This document shows, piece after piece, positions 11,201 through 25,780 of a stretch of 64,000 nucleotides of DNA; within the stretch, counting starts at the first letter, position 1; every line of letters begins with the position of its first letter. The translations under genes and the position numbers were made by a program. The stretch lies in contig VTFK01000291.1 in the NCBI GenBank assembly GCA_009617715.1, forward strand, positions 286,060 to 350,059. The letters run 5' to 3'. The notes under the pieces are model-generated. The model was not told the DNA's origin, searched no databases, and worked only from the letters and a program-made list of their open reading frames with translations. This stretch comes from Plectrocnemia conspersa (Eukaryota > Arthropoda > Insecta > Trichoptera > Polycentropodidae).

Positions 11201-11700
11201 TTTCCACGAAACACTCCCAACTCATTGTTGTCGGGAAAGTGTACGTGAAATTTTCTTTTGCCACACCTCGAAAATCCATTAAAAGGCGCGGGCTTTCGTG
11301 TGGCGCGTCAGACGCCTCCGAGGAGGAGAAATGCAAAATCCACAGTTGTAAATAAAGCGAAGGGTCATAAAAACCTCTCCCTTATCCCACACGGGGAAAG
11401 AGAGAGATAGTATTTTTTATCATTGAGGGGATCGCGTGACCGCCGACCGTTAAGGGTCTATGGGAAAACGCGCGGAAAGTGATATTCGCACGCGAAAACC
11501 TCGGCAGTTAAACTGTTGTTACTTGAGAGCGTTTTCACGCGAAAGCATTCGGAATATTCGTCGCGACAAATAAATTTAGACAATTTCTTAATTCAGAAAA
11601 CCGCCAAGAGTTTTGCTTTTCCTCTTCGCTATCTCAAGGTGCCGCTGTAAATTTTAATTTAGGCATTACACCGCGAAGGGAGAATTTTTCGATTGCGCGT
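11200..11700. other. GC-richer unique segment, candidate regulatory DNA
   Basis: About 500 bases with markedly higher GC and many CpG (GGCGCGGGC, GGCGCGTCAGACGCC, ACGCGCGG, GCGAAAGC) and a short GA-run at 11398-11407. No open frame supports an exon. In AT-rich insect genomes such islands are often conserved regulatory elements; that is inferred here. Confidence 0.45.
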
Positions 11701-12300
11701 TTAAATTGTATTTAATGGAAATTATATTTAATTTATAAAATTGCTTTTATTATTGTATCCTTTCAAATTGTGTTATTGTTAGAAAATGTAATTAAAATGC
11801 TTATATTTTTGAATGGCTTACATTTTAATGTTTAATTATATTCGAACGACCCTTTAGTTAAGATACTATAATAATGAAAGTTTCAATTCCAATCACTTAA
11901 TATCATCCAAGTCAGTTTATTGTAAATTAAAGTTTAAGTTACAGCTTTGTTGAATTGAGCCAAAACTAATTTACAACTTTATTTAAAGTTAAACAAGTTT
12001 TGAAAACAACTATTTAGACACTGATTAAATAAATATAAAATTAGACATATAGAAAATATTATTGTGTATTTCGTAAAAGCGCTGCATTTTTTATATTCAA
12101 TAATCAGAAAATAAATTGTATTTTTTTAATAAAAAAAAAATAATTTTATATTATTGATTAATATAACCTATGTATTTCCACCTTTCTGTATTTTTTATTT
12201 TCATTAGTATAAAATATTTGAGGCTTTGATTATTTTTTTCTCATATACTTCATTTTATTTTATTTTTTTCACCTTAAAAGTATTGCATCAATTTTAATAA
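11700..12300. other. AT-rich noncoding stretch
   Basis: A- and T-runs only; nothing recognised. Confidence 0.55.
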
Positions 12301-12309
12301 ATATTAGTT

Positions 12310-12560
12310 AAAAGGAGCATGGTCCAAATAATAAGGTGGATGAGATTAAACCATCCAGATAATTTATTTGATTTTATTAAGAGTCAATTTCGCCTCGTGT
12401 TGACGCGCGATGTCGTTTTTTTGATAAATGCAGGCCTTTTTTTACGATCCAGTGGATCATAATAGAAGCTTACTATTATTGTTTCAACAGATTTAAATCC
12501 AGAATCTCTTGTGATACGCTGATACGCACTGATTTTTTTCCGCTTAATTCATGTATAGCC
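12310..12560 (+). repeat. Dispersed repeat with coding-like remnant, copy 1
   Basis: Aligns in inverted orientation with 16180-16520. Shared landmarks on this strand: GTGGATGAGATTAAACC, ATTTTATTAAGAG, GTCAATTTCGCC, TATTATTGTTT and GATACGCACTGA. Translated, the first part reads as VDEIKP followed by a spaced FY.ES.ISP, matching the other copy. The frame is broken by stops here. It is probably transposon-derived coding sequence of a family I cannot name. Confidence 0.65.
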
Positions 12561-12619
12561 TATACAAATTGTCTCCAAACCTTCCCAATATTACTATTGT
12601 TTATGGACTATCAAATCGG

Positions 12620-13630
12620 ACTGGCTTAGTAGCTGAGTAGAATTTGCTTCTATTTTTTCAGCAGGACATCATCTTTACTAGTCTACCACCCCCAGATCAA
12701 TTCTTGACATCGAAATTTTCAGTTCAAATTTTTTTTAACCATCTTTAATATTTATGAATATGTAATAAATCGCTTATTTTACAAGTGGTTTTAGTGGCCG
12801 TGGCTGCCGATTTTTTTAAAGAAATTCATGTAACATGCAAATTTGTATAAATAGTTCACTTGGTAAGAATCTTGCCATCGTAAATTTTAAATATTTAATT
12901 TCATACAAAATCTATACACATACTTGATTAAAGATAAATTTTATTATTTTGCGTGTTTCGTTATTTTATAATATTTTTTTAACTCTTATTGCTACAACAC
13001 AATTGTGTGATATTAAATATGGACTTAAAACAATATGTAGTATGATACTTATCAGCGCCAACAAAACAGAAAAATGTCGTATTTTACGCGTTAAAAGCGT
13101 GATAAACCTAAGGTGATTCGTCTGTATCAAGACACGGTAGCATTTTATTACAAATTTTATCATACCAAACGTAACAAAATTTATTCTTCAGAAGCATACC
13201 TAAACAAATTTCAACAACCGTTTATGACCTTAACAAATAAAGCACAATGGCATGAAAAATGACCAGTGCACGGTTGCAAATCAGCAAACAATAAAATTTA
13301 ATATACCATTTAACTGCAGTTGCAATACAAAAACGGAAATAAACAAATTTAAAATACCCCCAAATCTTGCAGCAAAACTAGACTAGCAAGAAATCAACTC
13401 CTTTTACATATTCATTGTCTATACTGTCACTTTCATTTGGATTTAACTATCTAAATACTCAATTGAGAACTTTTACTTGTTTTCCTTGACTTGAGGCACA
13501 AAATTATTTACTATAAAACTCTTTACAAAATGAATTTATGTCGACCATCGATATCGATGAAAAATATGTAACCTTTTCAAGTCCACCAAGCTTTAGATAC
13601 GACGATCTTAGGAGATGACAGTCCAAAACT
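12620..13630. other. Noncoding stretch
   Basis: AT-rich, with a moderately balanced part at 12990-13550. The 65-codon minus-strand frame at 12966-13163 shows no family motif. No gene or repeat recognised. Confidence 0.5.
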
Positions 13631-13634
13631 AGGC

Positions 13635-15119
<1,485 letters not shown>

Positions 15120-15120
<1 letters not shown>

Positions 15121-15610
15121 TACCCTCAAATGTATACATCCCTGTACGCGTTGTTAATAATTTATGGCCCATTAAGCCGTTTCTAGTGTATCACCGCGAT
15201 TGTCGGTTAATTTGATGAAAGGGATGCTTACATAACGGACTCGGCGTTATCCTTTCTCGGCACGCACCGTCGTTTACTCTAACTTGTGCCGATCCAGACA
15301 TTTCCACCAATCAAATATATCGTCCGTATGTTGGAAAATAATTGCCAAATTAGGTTACATGCTAGATATATTGGCTGCGGGAATCTCGACTGAATGCTGC
15401 GTAAGGATTTCCCGCGAAGATGGGATTTTCACGAATTTTCCCAGCAAGCTCGAGACGTAATTTCACAATCAATTCGACATAATTTTATTTTTGAAATAGT
15501 TAACGTCGTTTCACCTGCGCTATGCTCCTGAAACACTTAAACCACTTAATGATTCGAACCGCGCACCGGTCTGGAACAAAAGCTTTATGCTCCGTGTTTA
15601 ATGTGGTTGG
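15120..15610. other. GC-richer unique segment, candidate regulatory DNA
   Basis: Contains CpG-bearing blocks such as CACCGCGATTGTCGG, GGACTCGGCGTTATCC and CGCACCGTCG in otherwise AT-rich surroundings. No open frame. Conserved noncoding DNA is the simplest reading, unproven. Confidence 0.45.
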
Positions 15611-16175
15611 AATTTGTAATTATTGCTACTGTTGTATAAGAAAAAACATGAATGTTAAACGTAACATATTTTCTGTTTAAAGAAAATACTTATTGTTTAT
15701 AAAATTTTATAGACCCTAACTATTTTTAATGTATTTTAACTAAAAAAATATTTATATGTGATCCCAAAATATTTTTTTTTTCGTTTTTTTAAAAATTAAT
15801 TTTATCACTTAGTCTTGCTTTGGCCGTTGATACCTTAGTAAGTATTTTATTATATCTCTGTTGTTACACATCTAAATTTTACATTCCAATATTTAAAAAA
15901 AAATGTGCTACAATATTTACGATAGCTGAGTTCTTGCAAAGTAAATAATTTATACAAAATTGCATGGATATATAAATTTAACACAAAACTTCCATTTGAA
16001 TTGATTTGTAAAATAGTATTTAATTCATTAGATACCCTTAAATGTCAAAGATGGTTTAAAAAAATAATATGAACAGTAAATTAGGTATAATTATGAGACC
16101 AGAAAATAAAGTAAAGAAGCACACCCTACTTAAACTATTCATCAGCTACCCGAGAAACAAAACCAGTTCATTTAG
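15610..16175. other. AT-rich noncoding stretch
   Basis: No feature recognised. Confidence 0.5.
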
Positions 16176-16179
16176 AAAA

Positions 16180-16520
16180 TTGGAAAGTCCTGGTCAGTGC
16201 GTATCTGCATCTGCATATCCCAAAATCTAGATTATTTGTGACAGTGCTTACTGTAAAAAATAATTTCAGTATATAGTAGGATTTCAAGGGAACTGTGCAA
16301 TATGAAACTCTTACACATTTCTAAACAATAACAGCACGCTATTGTTATTAGCTGGATCTGCTCAGGGAAGTTAAAAAATACTTGTCAATAGAAGCCAAAT
16401 AGTTTTCGTTTCCGTCCTTATGTGGCGAAATTGCCTCTTGATAAAATCTAGGAACTAAGCTAAAAGGTTTTATCTCATCCACTCTATTATCCAGATCTTG
16501 CACTTCCTACATGAAAAAAA
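16180..16520 (-). repeat. Dispersed repeat with coding-like remnant, copy 2 (inverted)
   Basis: On the minus strand this copy reads RVDEIKPFSLVPRFYQEAIS, then PHKDGNENYLASIDKYF, before stops appear. The nucleotide match to 12310-12560 covers GTGGATGAGATAAAACC, TTTTATCAAGAG, GCAATTTCGCC, a TTATTGTTT block and GATACGCACTGA. The longer open stretch suggests it was once translated. I do not recognise the family; a transposase or other transposon protein is likely because it is dispersed. Confidence 0.65.
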
Positions 16521-16524
16521 ATCT

Positions 16525-19430
16525 AAAATGCAGACGATGTGAAAAAGGGGCTCTCGGAATAATTTATATCAAAGCCTCCAACATTTCATGCTAATGTAAT
16601 TAAAAATGTATTGAGAGGTAGAGAAAGCTTATATTTTTAGAATAATCAAAATAAATAAGTACATTTAAAAGTTATTTTTTAGTTCCCATAAAAAAACGAT
16701 ATTTATTTCGAGATTACCTAATATAAAATTAAAATTAAATATTTAATAAAATAACATAATTAATTATTAAATTAAAATATCATAGGTAAAAATTCTAAAG
16801 AAAATTTTTTTAAATTTCCTTATAAATAATATGATACATAAATTATATATATTAAAAGGATAAGATTATTGATTTTTTTATTTAAAACGTTAAATATGTA
16901 TATTTTAAAATTATTTTTTTATTTAGACTTATTTTCAGAACTCAATTCTAAAATTTGTAGCAATTACTCAAAAAAAAACAAAACAAAAAAGTCTGTTTCT
17001 GCCCTAAATCATCGCATTGAACAAATGGTTCAGTGTATAAAATATTCTGGCACCCCATTTATATTATAAAAATATAACGTGCTTTTAAACTGTAAATAAT
17101 AATAACAATAATTTGAAATAGCAACAAATTTTGTATTTCATCAAAATAATTATAATTAATTATATATAAAAAAAATATATATAAAACAGTTTTACATAAA
17201 AAGAACTTTAGATTTTTTAACAAATTTTTGAATTTTTATTGTAACCTGACAGGCATAAACCCAATGCGTTACAATGGGGTAAATCTATACCAACAGGGTA
17301 AGTCAATCAAACAAAATAAATACCTACAAATAAATAATAATCATTAGACCGTCTAGAAATCAATGGCATCTTATGAGATGATTGAACGATATTTTAATTA
17401 TATAATAATTTCTAATCTCGATCTTTCAATCCCGACATGAAATAATACCTCAGGTTTTTTTAGGAATTAGTCACTGACTAATGTTGATCTATTGTGTTGG
17501 TAAAATAACAGTACATCAAATACAATTATATGGATATTACTGTTAATTTTTAAATACTTAAACATTAATATTAAAATAAAAAATATTTTAAAAATACAAA
17601 AACATTTTTCTTAGAAATATTTGAGCAATTGCAATTTTTTTATTGTCTTTATATTTTAATCTAAGAACGGAGGTTATAAAATTTAGTATATCTAAAAAAA
17701 TACTGACACGTTTAACATATTACTAAATAGATAAGATGCTCTAAGAATTAATGATACTAATTTTTAAATAAGTAAAAAGTCGCATCCCAATAAAAAAAAA
17801 TATCTATATTTTTTCTCTAAAGGATGCCGAATATATTTCTAGCGAATCATTAAGAGTTAAATCTTATTCGAACGCAGAGAAAATATTTTTAAATGGTAAA
17901 TAAATTACCTCTTTTTTACTTTGATAATTATTTTGAAAAATTAAACAATGTTGTATTTTAAATTAAATAGTTATATAGCGATATCAAAAACTTATAAATA
18001 TTATAAATTTGATTAATTCTGTAAGCACAATCAAACAATAAATAATAATTTTCGATTGAAAAGTAAAATGAGAATAATTTGTACAGCTTTTTAATTAATT
18101 AAATATTTTGATGAATTATAATTTAAATTATTTATACATCTGCTATATTCCATTACTTTAACAAATAGATAACAATGTGTTATATAATATTTACTTCTAA
18201 AATTATTTAGTCTATTTATTAAATTTAAATATAATAAATTAATATAAATAGTTTGGCAATATAATACGTCAATTTATAATATAATATACCTAATTAAAAT
18301 CGAGCAAAATTAATAATAATTTTGCATTTGTAGTACCTAATTGGCAACATGATAAATATCCAATTTATGTCAGTAATTATTTTAAAATACAAAACAATAA
18401 TTTTACTGTAATTTATTAGATTATTTCGTAAAGCTTGCTATTAATTATGGCACAACGTAAAACCAATATTGAATAATATAAATAAAATAGTATATAATAC
18501 AACTTAGAATATAGCAACGATTATATTTTTCTCGTTTATCGCAAATAAATCACTACTTGTCCAAAACTTTCCTTTTCAATCAAACCACGACGCGTGCGTA
18601 TGGTAGTGTATATTCTCGTCAAAACTTTTGATAAAGTTGGCAGGTACATGTTAAAATTTAACAACTCTCAGATACGTTTATTTGTAACACACGAGCGAAA
18701 CGTGCTCACATTGCTGTTTAATATTAAATCTATAATGGATATAATATCTTCTTAATGTGTATGGTAGGAGTTTGAGTTGAGGGGAAAGGAGATTTACGTT
18801 TTTGCATTTCGTACGTGCATAAAAATACGAGAAACGTAATTCGTGCAGAAAATGATAGAAAATGACATTTTGATCGATCGTATCCAAATTCACTCCGACA
18901 AAGATGATGATATGGTAAACGATGAATATAAATGAGGGAATAGATTCTTTTTGATTTTGTTACTATCCTAAATTTAATAAAAAATTTATGATATTTCAAT
19001 CTCACTGTGTATTTAACGAAAATCATTAAAAAAAATATTTATTATATAGTTAAACCTAAATATGTACAATTTAGAATATATAAGAATATGCTTGGCATGT
19101 TTACAAAAGACTGCTTATTATATTTAAGAACATATTTTACTTGTTCTTGAATTGTTCTTATTACATTATTTTTGTATAACTCTCTTTGATATAATATATA
19201 TAAACTATGTTGTTATTAATGTTGTTCCTTCGAATCAAGACAGATTACAAAATAATATAAATGGTTCGATTTATCTATACTTAATTACATACTTTAATAA
19301 TGATCTTCGTCATCAACGATGATATTTTTTATTAAAGAAGAAAAAGGTAAATTAACTTAAGCGTGACTAAATTATTAATTTTTATTTTATTGTATTTGAT
19401 TTATTTTTTTGGGATACATTTTTGCTTTTA
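16525..19430. other. AT-rich noncoding stretch
   Basis: Extremely AT-rich, with A-runs and short palindromes. A slightly GC-richer part at 18560-18920 has overlapping minus-strand frames (18678-18893, 18730-19026) without motifs. No gene is supported. Confidence 0.5.
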
Positions 19431-22010
19431 AAACTAGAGTTTTTAAATTATTGTTAGCTTTTCTTTTATAAATAAATGAGCAAAAATGTCTGATGTTCAC
19501 ATAGAAAACTAGAATGAGAAAAACTTGTGTATTTTAATTTGATTTTACTGCGTATTTTTGCGTTTTCATATTTTTATAAGATAAGGTGCTATAAATTAAA
19601 TTTTGAAAACTATGTCACTGTAATTTTCTTATTTTAGCAAGATATAATACACAATAATCTTAATTCTAAAGTATATATTATATAACTGTGACTTAATTGT
19701 AATAATTAAACTCCATATAGTAATGACCAAATGTTTTTTTATTTGATTGTATTCAATATTGTATTTGATATATGTACTTTTACATGCCAAACAAATTTTA
19801 AAAAATCTAGTGTGTAAATGGTTATTTTATTTTATTTTATACATACATAGTCAAAAATATTTATGATTTATAAAGTCACAGTAAAATCGAATTAGAATAA
19901 AAGTTTAATCATTTTGCCATTACTTATTGGAGTAAGAGTGTCTCAATGATTCTGCAGTATCACTTGCTATTTTAATTACTTAAATTATGCTTTTGTTAAA
20001 ATGAGACACTTGGAATAGATAGTTTTATTATTAGATAAAGATAAAAAATATAAAAACACAAGAAAATCTAAATAAAAAAAATGGCGAACACTAAAATTAC
20101 AGCGAAATACACAATTGTTTCTCATTAGATTTTCTATATGAATAAGAATATTAGACTTACTTTTTACGGTGAATATATAATATATAAAAAAAAAAATTAA
20201 AAAGACGGCTTTTTAAGTCTATGAAATTTTAATAACTTCATATTATGGTTTTGTCAAAATTAGACAATTTTAATAAAGATAGTTTTTTTAATAGATTTTT
20301 AACGTTTTATATAATAAAAAATATGAATACGTAAAAAACCTTAATAAAAAATATGACAAACAGAGTGCTTCCCATTCGATTTTTTTATGTGAATTAATAT
20401 ATCAGACATATGTTTTACTATGTATATATATAAAAGAAGACTTGTTTTAAAGGATAAAAAAATATTCATTGGTACGACAGTTTATCTATTCTAATCAAAC
20501 ATCTATTCATTATCAAACACAAATAAACAGACTTTAATCATTCGGTCATTTTTTTATTGAGTTTGATTGTAACAATTACGTCACATAAAACTTTTGTCAA
20601 ATAAAACAATTACAGTAATGCTAGTTTTATTATTAGATTTATAAAATCACATATATTAAAAATATAATAAAGTGGAAACACAAATAAAAAATATATCAAA
20701 GAGTAAAATCACAAGTCTTTCTAATTTAATTTTTTGATGTGAATTAGAATATCAAACAATTTTTTATTGACACTGTGGCGTAACAATTAAACTCAATAAA
20801 ATATTAACTTAATAATTAAAATCGTGTATTTTTATTAGAAAAAGTCGAGCCTTAAAAATGCCTGTTTGCTTTTATTTTATATGTAAATAATAAAAAATAT
20901 ATCTCATATTTTAATTCATATAAAAAAATTCAATGAGAAACGTTTGTGTATTTCGCTGTGATTTTAATGTTAACAATATTTTTTATTGGTTTTACCTATT
21001 TTTTATTATATTGTGGCTTTATAAATCTAATAGCAAAACTAATATTATTGTATTTGTCTTATTTAAAAATACACAATCGAGATAGTAACTTACACTGTGT
21101 CGTATTTGTTACAATTTTATTGCACTTTTGTATTTGTATGTTGTATTTTTTTTAGTAAATTGAATTTTATGTACTTTCATAGGAACTTGTCTTGCAAATT
21201 TAATTTTTTTTCAGCCTTTAAAACTAGCCTTATAATAGCTTATTTTTCATTTAATTTATAGTATTTTTTATTATAATTATCTTATTATGACGAAATCAAA
21301 TAATAAAGCGAAAAAATTTCAAATAATACTGAAGCATCATTAAAACAATCAAACCCCGTGAAGTGATGTACTTTTATCAAAACTTTCCAAACAGCTTTTC
21401 AAAGTCGTTTTTAAATAAAAATATATTTTTATAGTAAAAAAATATGTGTGATATTCTAAACATTATAGAAAAATTAAACAAGAAACACTTATGTATTTTA
21501 CTGTGTTCAGTGTTTGCTATATTTTTAATATGTGTTTCTCATTTTTTATGTCTTTGTTATATGTGGCGTTATAAATATAATACTGAAACTAATATCACAG
21601 TAATTGTCTTATTTGAAAAAGTTATAATACATAGCAAAAGAGATAGTAATACTGTGGGGTAATTGTTATAAAGAGACTCCATCAAATAATGACCAAATGA
21701 TAAAACTCTGCTTATATGTATTTGATTGGATTTGATTAACTTTTATTATAACCTGTCGAACAAATTTTATAGCCGTTTATATGCTTTTTTGCTTTTTTAT
21801 ATATAAATACATAGTAAAAATATGTCTGATTTTTTAATTCACACGATTTAGTGTTCACTACATTTTTTATTTGAGTTTCTCATTTTTTATATTTTTAAAT
21901 ATAAATCATGTTATAAATCTCGTAATGAAACTAATATCATTGTACTTGTCTTATTTGTCAAAACCGTAATTGAAAGCAATCAAGATGCTGTGGTAATGTG
22001 ATAATGGACT
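19430..22010. repeat. Cluster of seven diverged repeat units in both orientations
   Basis: Units on + lie at about 19430-19860 (P1), 20800-21290 (P2), 21400-21800 (P3) and 21800-22010 (P4). Units on - lie at about 19880-20160 (M1), 20180-20440 (M2) and 20460-20800 (M3). Shared landmarks in unit orientation: TATGTCTGAT or TGTGATATTCTA, then TTAATTCA, GAGAAAC..TTGTGTATTT, a T-rich core, then ACTAATATCACAGTAATTGT-like and TTATTTGAAAAA-like blocks, and AATGACCAAATGA. P3 and M3 match best; M2 and P4 are the most decayed. The layout P1, then M1-M3, then P2-P4 looks like a tandem array with an inverted middle. The family is not recognised. Confidence 0.75.
21444..21662 (+). CDS. Candidate 72-residue membrane protein in repeat unit P3
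   Basis: The only unit of the 19.4-22.0 kb cluster whose frame is open. The predicted protein has a short charged N-terminus (about residues 1-16), a hydrophobic segment about residues 17-42 containing FLICVSHFL that could span a membrane, then WRYKYNTETNITVIVLFEK and a polar tail. Other units encode recognisable versions of the same segment, broken by stops or frameshifts: FFICVS...ITVIVLFDK in M3 (20460-20800), YK.N...VTVIFLF in P1, and NETNIIVLVLF in P4. Several differences between P3 and M3 in this segment are third-position and silent. That favours former translation, but nucleotide relatedness alone could give the same look. There is no known family match, no evident promoter and no splice signal. 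It may equally be a fragment of a decayed transposon protein. Confidence 0.25.
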   Translation: MCDILNIIEKLNKKHLCILLCSVFAIFLICVSHFLCLCYMWRYKYNTETNITVIVLFEKVIIHSKRDSNTVG

Positions 22011-22350
22011 TATATCCATCTAAGCTCATGGGTCTACTCATCAATTATCAAGGTCGAGTTTAATCTTGAAATACGTGAAAATGGTCCAGCATATAGTATC
22101 TAATATTTAATAAGTCTTAGGAGACTTATTCTAAATTGTTTTATTTGCTATTTCTGAGCTTTAAAAATATTATTATAAAATAAATACCACCTTTTTAACT
22201 ATTATATATTCTTAACGACTCACCTCTGTCTTTACATTTACAAATACATGAGTTTTAATAAGAAATCTTAGTTATGTATATACATATATGACATAAAAGT
22301 ATATTAACGATATAACGATTATTAGTAACCAATAAGAAACGGACATCGGT
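22010..22350. other. Noncoding stretch with a small hairpin
   Basis: AATAAGTCT at about 22111 pairs perfectly with AGACTTATT across a 4-nt loop. Otherwise unremarkable AT-rich sequence. Confidence 0.45.
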
Positions 22351-22700
22351 TGACTTTTCCAGTCACGTCTTGCGGCCGAATGAAAATTTGTTTCGGGCTT
22401 GTTGGCTCGCCTTTTTCCAGCCCGACACAAAAAAAAAAGGAAAACCGTGTACGTTAGGTGCGGGTTTTCCACACATTCGGCGTTTTTCACCAAGGCACCA
22501 TACAAGCGCTCACGTACGAAACGTTTTATTCTTCAATTGGCCGAGGGGATGCTTCATCTCCACTAGCTGCCACAATTTTACCACCCTGCACCCTCGCCCC
22601 TTAGGTATATATACACATCGGTACGCATATACACACATACAAAAATACATGCATCTTTTATTAATTTCGTACGAAGCCATCGCAGCGTAATTCTCAAATG
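22350..22700. other. GC-richer unique segment, candidate regulatory DNA
   Basis: CpG-containing sequence with CACCCTCGCCCC and a TATATATACACA stretch. Overlapping open frames occur on both strands (22272-22505 and 22578-22799 on minus, 22370-22690 on plus) but none shows a family motif. The overlap on both strands argues that they are composition effects. Confidence 0.45.
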
Positions 22701-23140
22701 GTTCGTACCTTTTGCCACAATGAGCCTAATATTTATTTTACGGCACTCCTTGAAACTTAGGCGTGTGTGCGAATTAAATATTTCATGTCTTGAACACATT
22801 TTTTAAACTGTACAAAAAGTCCTTTAAAGCTAAATTTTTTTTTGTACAATATATATTTTAGTTGACCTTACTGCAGTGAATTATTGCCTTAATTATATAC
22901 ACGTAAATATTAAAAAACATGCACTGAACAACATAATAATTTATAAAAAAATAATGTATGTTTACCTTTTATTGTAATGTGTCTCTCAATGTCAGATCGA
23001 ATGTCACTGTTATCAATTTTCCATATCACACATCATAATCACAAGTTATAAAATTTGGCACTAATATATATATATTTTAAAAGTCACTATTGTCTTTATT
23101 AAATTGTTTATGGTACGAAAAGGAGCTGTTGTTGAGTAAC
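22700..23140. other. AT-rich noncoding stretch
   Basis: No feature recognised. Confidence 0.5.
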
Positions 23141-23285
23141 AGGGTGTCCGTAAATACGTTTTACAATGAGTTTTGCGAACGATAGGGACACGTGCTTCGC
23201 GCGCGAAAGCTCGTAGCAGAATGAACGAGATTCTGCTCGCAGCCTCGCTACGGCGTAGACGGGGGTTGGCAACAGTTTCTAAGAA
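23140..23285. other. Short CpG-rich island
   Basis: About 140 bases rich in CpG (GCTTCGCGCGCGAAAGC, a perfect palindrome-like block, and GCTACGGCGTAGACGGGGG) inside very AT-rich DNA. Candidate regulatory element or fragment of an inserted repeat; no second copy seen. Confidence 0.5.
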
Positions 23286-25480
23286 TAAATAATCTATACA
23301 ATAAAACGTCAGACCATATTATTTTACATAATTATCTGTACTATATTGCTACATCTTTGTTAAAAAAATTTAGCTCTCTAACTTATTGTGATTCAGATTT
23401 TTTTAAACTAGTTCAATTATACTCAAATTATAGTACTATTCTATATATTTTGAATTTAACTAAATTAAATTTAGGTATAGTTAATTTTATTTTAAGGACC
23501 TTTATTAAGCTCTTAATATAAAGCAGTAAAATGTCGTTTTATTATTTTACAAATTTACTTACTATAACTTTTAAAAATATTTTTTATTTACATAATTTTA
23601 AGAATCCTCAAAAACACATCTAATATAAACTACTCAAAGTCTTAAAATATTTATATATGATAAAAAATATTTTTTTAATAGAAAATACAATTCATTTTCT
23701 ATGATATATTTCAAAATAATTGTACTTAATAATAAAACAGGTTTAATTTAGTGGGAGTAATATTGTTGTATTTCTTAAAATCAGACCATATTTTAAATTT
23801 ATTTTTTTTTAAATATTGTTGTATTGTTAATAATAATGTTGTATTTTATATTTTATTACCATGCATATAGATCTAATTTATATTACACATTTAATACTTA
23901 TTTTTATACAAATATTGAAAGGATCTATAATATATTTATTACTTAGTGAAATAGCATTTATTTTAAATACTTAAATAAATTCATAAATTGACAATCTATA
24001 ATACAATAAAATCAGACAATATACATTAATAAAACATTTATGAAATCCCATGTTAACGTAGGTAAAATAAATAGACATTATCAACAGAAAAAAATAATTA
24101 AATAGTTAACTTGGTTAGGTTAACTTAGTTCAAATAAATAGACAACATTACCTTTATTTTTATCATTTATAAGGTTTAACTAAAGATGAATATTAATATA
24201 ATAAAAATAAATACTAATAGTTATATGATGTTTTATACATTCTTTTCTCAATTTAAAATAGTTAAATATCAGAGGTTTCTCAACCCACTTAATTTTACTC
24301 AAATTATACAACTAATATTTTGGCCCTTTAAGTAGTATTTTAATTTATTCCCATTCGCTAATTAGTATACACGTAAGAGTGGGTTTATTTAACGTATTTT
24401 TCCACAATTTTTTCTGTTGCCATTTATTAATTAATATTTTATATTGCATTTATAGTAAAGTATAGAGAAAATAAATCAATGATTTTTAACGTTTTATTTT
24501 ACTAATTTTTTGTATTAGTATGTTAAAAAAAACATTTTAACGCTTTTCAATTAGTAAATTTCGATGATTTATTGAACATATTTTTAATAGAAATTGGCTT
24601 TTGTGGATTTATTTATAACCATTCAATATATTTCATAAAATTAAAATAAAATATTTTTTGTTATGATTATTTATTTCGTACTGTTTAATTTACTGATATT
24701 ATTTTCTACAAAATTTATTTACATTAAATCAAATTTTTTTTTTTATAAATATAATATTTTTAAATTTTTATTTTTTCAGTTTTATAGACTATTTTTATTA
24801 GAAATATAAAAATATGGCATGTACACAAAACTATAAAAAAATTGTCTATTTAGTTTTTTGTTTCTCCTGTAAAGTTTTTCAAATATAAAATAAGCAACTT
24901 TACACTTTAAGCAATCGATATATAACAACATTGAAAAGTGTATTTTACTATCTTATTTTTTGTATTTTAACTAATTTATATCAATGTGATCTAGTGGATA
25001 ATATAAATATTTTTATTCAATTTTTTTTCAACATGATTTTTTTTTATTAATTAGTGTGTTTATCAATTAAGAAAAAAATATGTTACAACTATTAAATTAC
25101 TGCCTATAAAAATATGCGTACTATTTGAAAACAGTAAATAAGAAATCATCCCTATTTTAAATATTTTTTAAACTATACATCAATAGGGTTTTTTTATTTA
25201 TAAAATTTTAACATAATTATATTTATATATATATTTACTTTTTAATACAAATCTGACCTTCATGACTTGACTGGTTCTTCCAATGCGCCAGGATAGCCAA
25301 AGAAGCACTGCTAGTTAAATGTTACTAATAAATACTTATTTAAATTATATAGCAAACATAAAAAATAATAATGCTTTGTAAATATTTGATTTTTAGCATT
25401 ATAGAGAATCTGTTAATACATCAACGACTGTTAACTCTAATGTATAGTAAATAATGCAATGTTTACATTAATAGCAGAAG
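23285..25480. other. AT-rich noncoding stretch
   Basis: One of the most AT-rich parts of the window. No open frame of interest and no repeat recognised. Confidence 0.55.
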
Positions 25481-25780
25481 GGTCGTCAGTCTTTCGAATC
25501 ATGTATATTTTATTAACCGGTTGCGTATCCCTGACTCCCGCGTGCAGAGTGGGAGTGGCACGCTACAATCCCGTACAGATACGATTCGGTAGATTTCAAT
25601 AAAAAGATGTTCTTTCGCTCATTTTCACGGAGAAAACTTTCGGAAAAGCCTTCCGGATAATTTACAACTGCCCGTTCTGGCTGATCATTTATCAGACCAA
25701 TGGACGGCAAACTCCTTATCGAATTCCTGCATTCTTGCAGGCAACGGATGGACGAATTGAGATTTCATATTTCGTTGAAT
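25480..25780. other. GC-richer unique segment, candidate regulatory DNA
   Basis: Contains CTCCCGCGTGCAGAGTGGGAG (imperfect hairpin, CTCCC/GGGAG) and several CpG-bearing words. The 65-codon minus-strand frame at 25513-25710 has no family motif. Confidence 0.45.

Noticed and set aside
22272..22799. Three overlapping open frames on both strands
   Set aside because: Mutually overlapping frames on opposite strands without motifs reflect lack of stop codons in a GC-richer patch.
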